Below, one piece after another: positions 5,354 to 6,031 of a stretch of 6,031 nt of DNA. Below the pieces are notes generated by a model, which saw nothing but the letters and a program-made list of their open reading frames with translations, was not told the origin of the DNA and did no database searches. Numbering within the stretch: the first letter of the stretch is position 1; every line of letters starts with the position of its first letter. The stretch is from Cyanobacteriota bacterium (GTDB lineage Bacteria; Cyanobacteriota; Cyanobacteriia; Phormidesmidales; Phormidesmidaceae). Location of the stretch: contig JAQCHG010000124.1 of the NCBI GenBank assembly GCA_027619675.1, forward strand, positions 1 through 6,031, written 5' to 3'. Position numbers and translations under genes: made by a program.

Positions 5354-5718
5354 GTTGGGACTTGCCTCCATGGGGGGGTAATTTCTCCACAAGAGGAGAA
5401 AGCTGTATCGGTTGGGGGGGGCGGTATGTGGCGATCGCCTCGACCCCAACGGAAGAGTAAAGGTCCTGGTCCAACTACCCCGAAGAACCAGGACCCAAGA
5501 GGCGCGGAGAGTCTCCATGCGTCTCAAGCCGGTAGAGGATTTTCAGAACAACGATGAAGGGGGCGTTTCTGAAAACCCGCAGTTCCTTCCAAAATGCTGA
5601 TAGTTAAGGCAGAGAATCGTCCCCATCGGGAGCAACCGTGCCAACCCCATAGGCGGGGGGAGAAGGCTAGGGACATCCTTGGATGCCCCCAGCCTAGAGG
5701 GCCTAAGCGGTTAGACCG
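5354..5718 (-). promoter_or_regulatory. psaB-psaL spacer with hairpin-rich psaL leader
   Basis: These 365 bases separate psaB from psaL. On the psaL strand there are three perfect inverted repeats: TTTCTCC/GGAGAAA (5382-5401, 6-base loop), GGTCCTGGT/ACCAGGACC (5462-5495, 16-base loop) and TTTTCAGAA/TTCTGAAAA (5540-5575, 18-base loop). There are also C runs of 7 (5372-5378) and 8 (5414-5421) in the RNA sense. The psaL promoter should lie here, but I see no clear -35/-10 pair and no good HLR1 (RpaB) direct repeat. Read-through from psaB is an alternative. Confidence 0.5.
5664..5695 (-). terminator. 15 bp hairpin after psaB
   Basis: Arms 5664-5678 and 5681-5695 pair along all 15 positions on the psaB-sense RNA, with two G:U wobbles and a 2-base loop (effectively a slightly larger one). 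It starts 23 bases after the psaB stop. What follows is C-rich (TCTCCCCCC), with no U-tract, so it is better read as an mRNA 3'-end stabiliser or processing site than a pure intrinsic terminator. A 6 bp hairpin AGCGGT/ACCGCT (5706-5720) overlaps the psaB stop codon just before it. Confidence 0.6.

Positions 5719-6031
<313 letters not shown>

Larger units (their letters stand above)
457..5438. repeat. dispersed HIP1 octamers GCGATCGC (nine copies)
   Basis: Exact palindromic octamers begin at 457, 662, 1054, 1232, 2650, 2769, 4616, 5097 and 5431. They occur in coding and non-coding DNA alike, including the nif-side genes, the hydrolase remnant, cnfR and the photosystem genes. This density is characteristic of HIP1-rich cyanobacterial chromosomes and argues against recent import of any segment from a non-cyanobacterial donor. 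One copy forms the loop of the psaI terminator. Confidence 0.9.

Noticed and set aside
5354..5527. N-terminal extension of PsaL to ATG 5527
   Set aside because: The 58 extra residues have no resemblance to PsaL and cover C runs and hairpins; ATG 5353 has a GGAGG and fits the homologue length.
5303..5600. Forward ORFs antisense to the psaL start and leader
   Set aside because: They are shadows of psaL and its non-coding leader, with G-rich repetitive composition.

Overview
The window is cyanobacterial DNA. The reverse strand at the right end carries photosystem I genes (the psaB 3' end, psaL, psaI), and the HIP1 octamer GCGATCGC typical of cyanobacterial chromosomes occurs nine times in 6 kb. 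The left end carries the 3' end of nifT, and the centre carries a complete cnfR/patB-type activator. The organism is therefore probably a nitrogen-fixing cyanobacterium. The species cannot be named, and nothing here shows whether it makes heterocysts.

Layout, left to right. Positions 1-183 (+) hold the end of nifT. After a three-copy heptamer repeat and a strong Shine-Dalgarno comes an unrecognised 97-residue protein (291-584, +). A hairpin at 595-624 separates it from a convergent serine-hydrolase/beta-lactamase-like lipoprotein gene (643-1794, -), which is interrupted by one in-frame amber codon. About 500 bp of AT-rich divergent intergenic DNA (1795-2300) holds several inverted repeats. 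Then comes cnfR (2301-3908, +), an oxygen-sensor-like activator with two 4Fe-4S clusters and a C-terminal helix-turn-helix. It converges, with a 14 bp gap, on a 78-residue single-membrane-segment protein (3923-4159, -). A 440 bp stretch without a convincing gene (4160-4603) contains four perfect inverted repeats. The rest is the photosystem I block on the reverse strand, in transcription order psaB, psaL, psaI and a classical intrinsic terminator (4604-4633).

The genes form two groups. nifT, probably the 97-residue ORF, and cnfR look like the edge of a nitrogen-fixation island: CnfR is the known low-oxygen activator of nif promoters in cyanobacteria that do not rely on NifA. psaB-psaL-psaI encodes a photosystem I core subunit and two small subunits at the oligomerisation interface. 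The broken hydrolase gene sits inside the nif edge and looks like a decaying or recently mutated passenger.

No wholly new system is evident. The points most worth a second look are the single amber codon in an otherwise intact hydrolase, the operator-like 24 bp palindrome and hairpins upstream of cnfR, the hairpin-rich psaL leader, the hairpin-rich gene-free stretch at 4160-4603, and the psaB-psaL-psaI linkage combined with a PsaL whose N-terminus resembles the trimer type.
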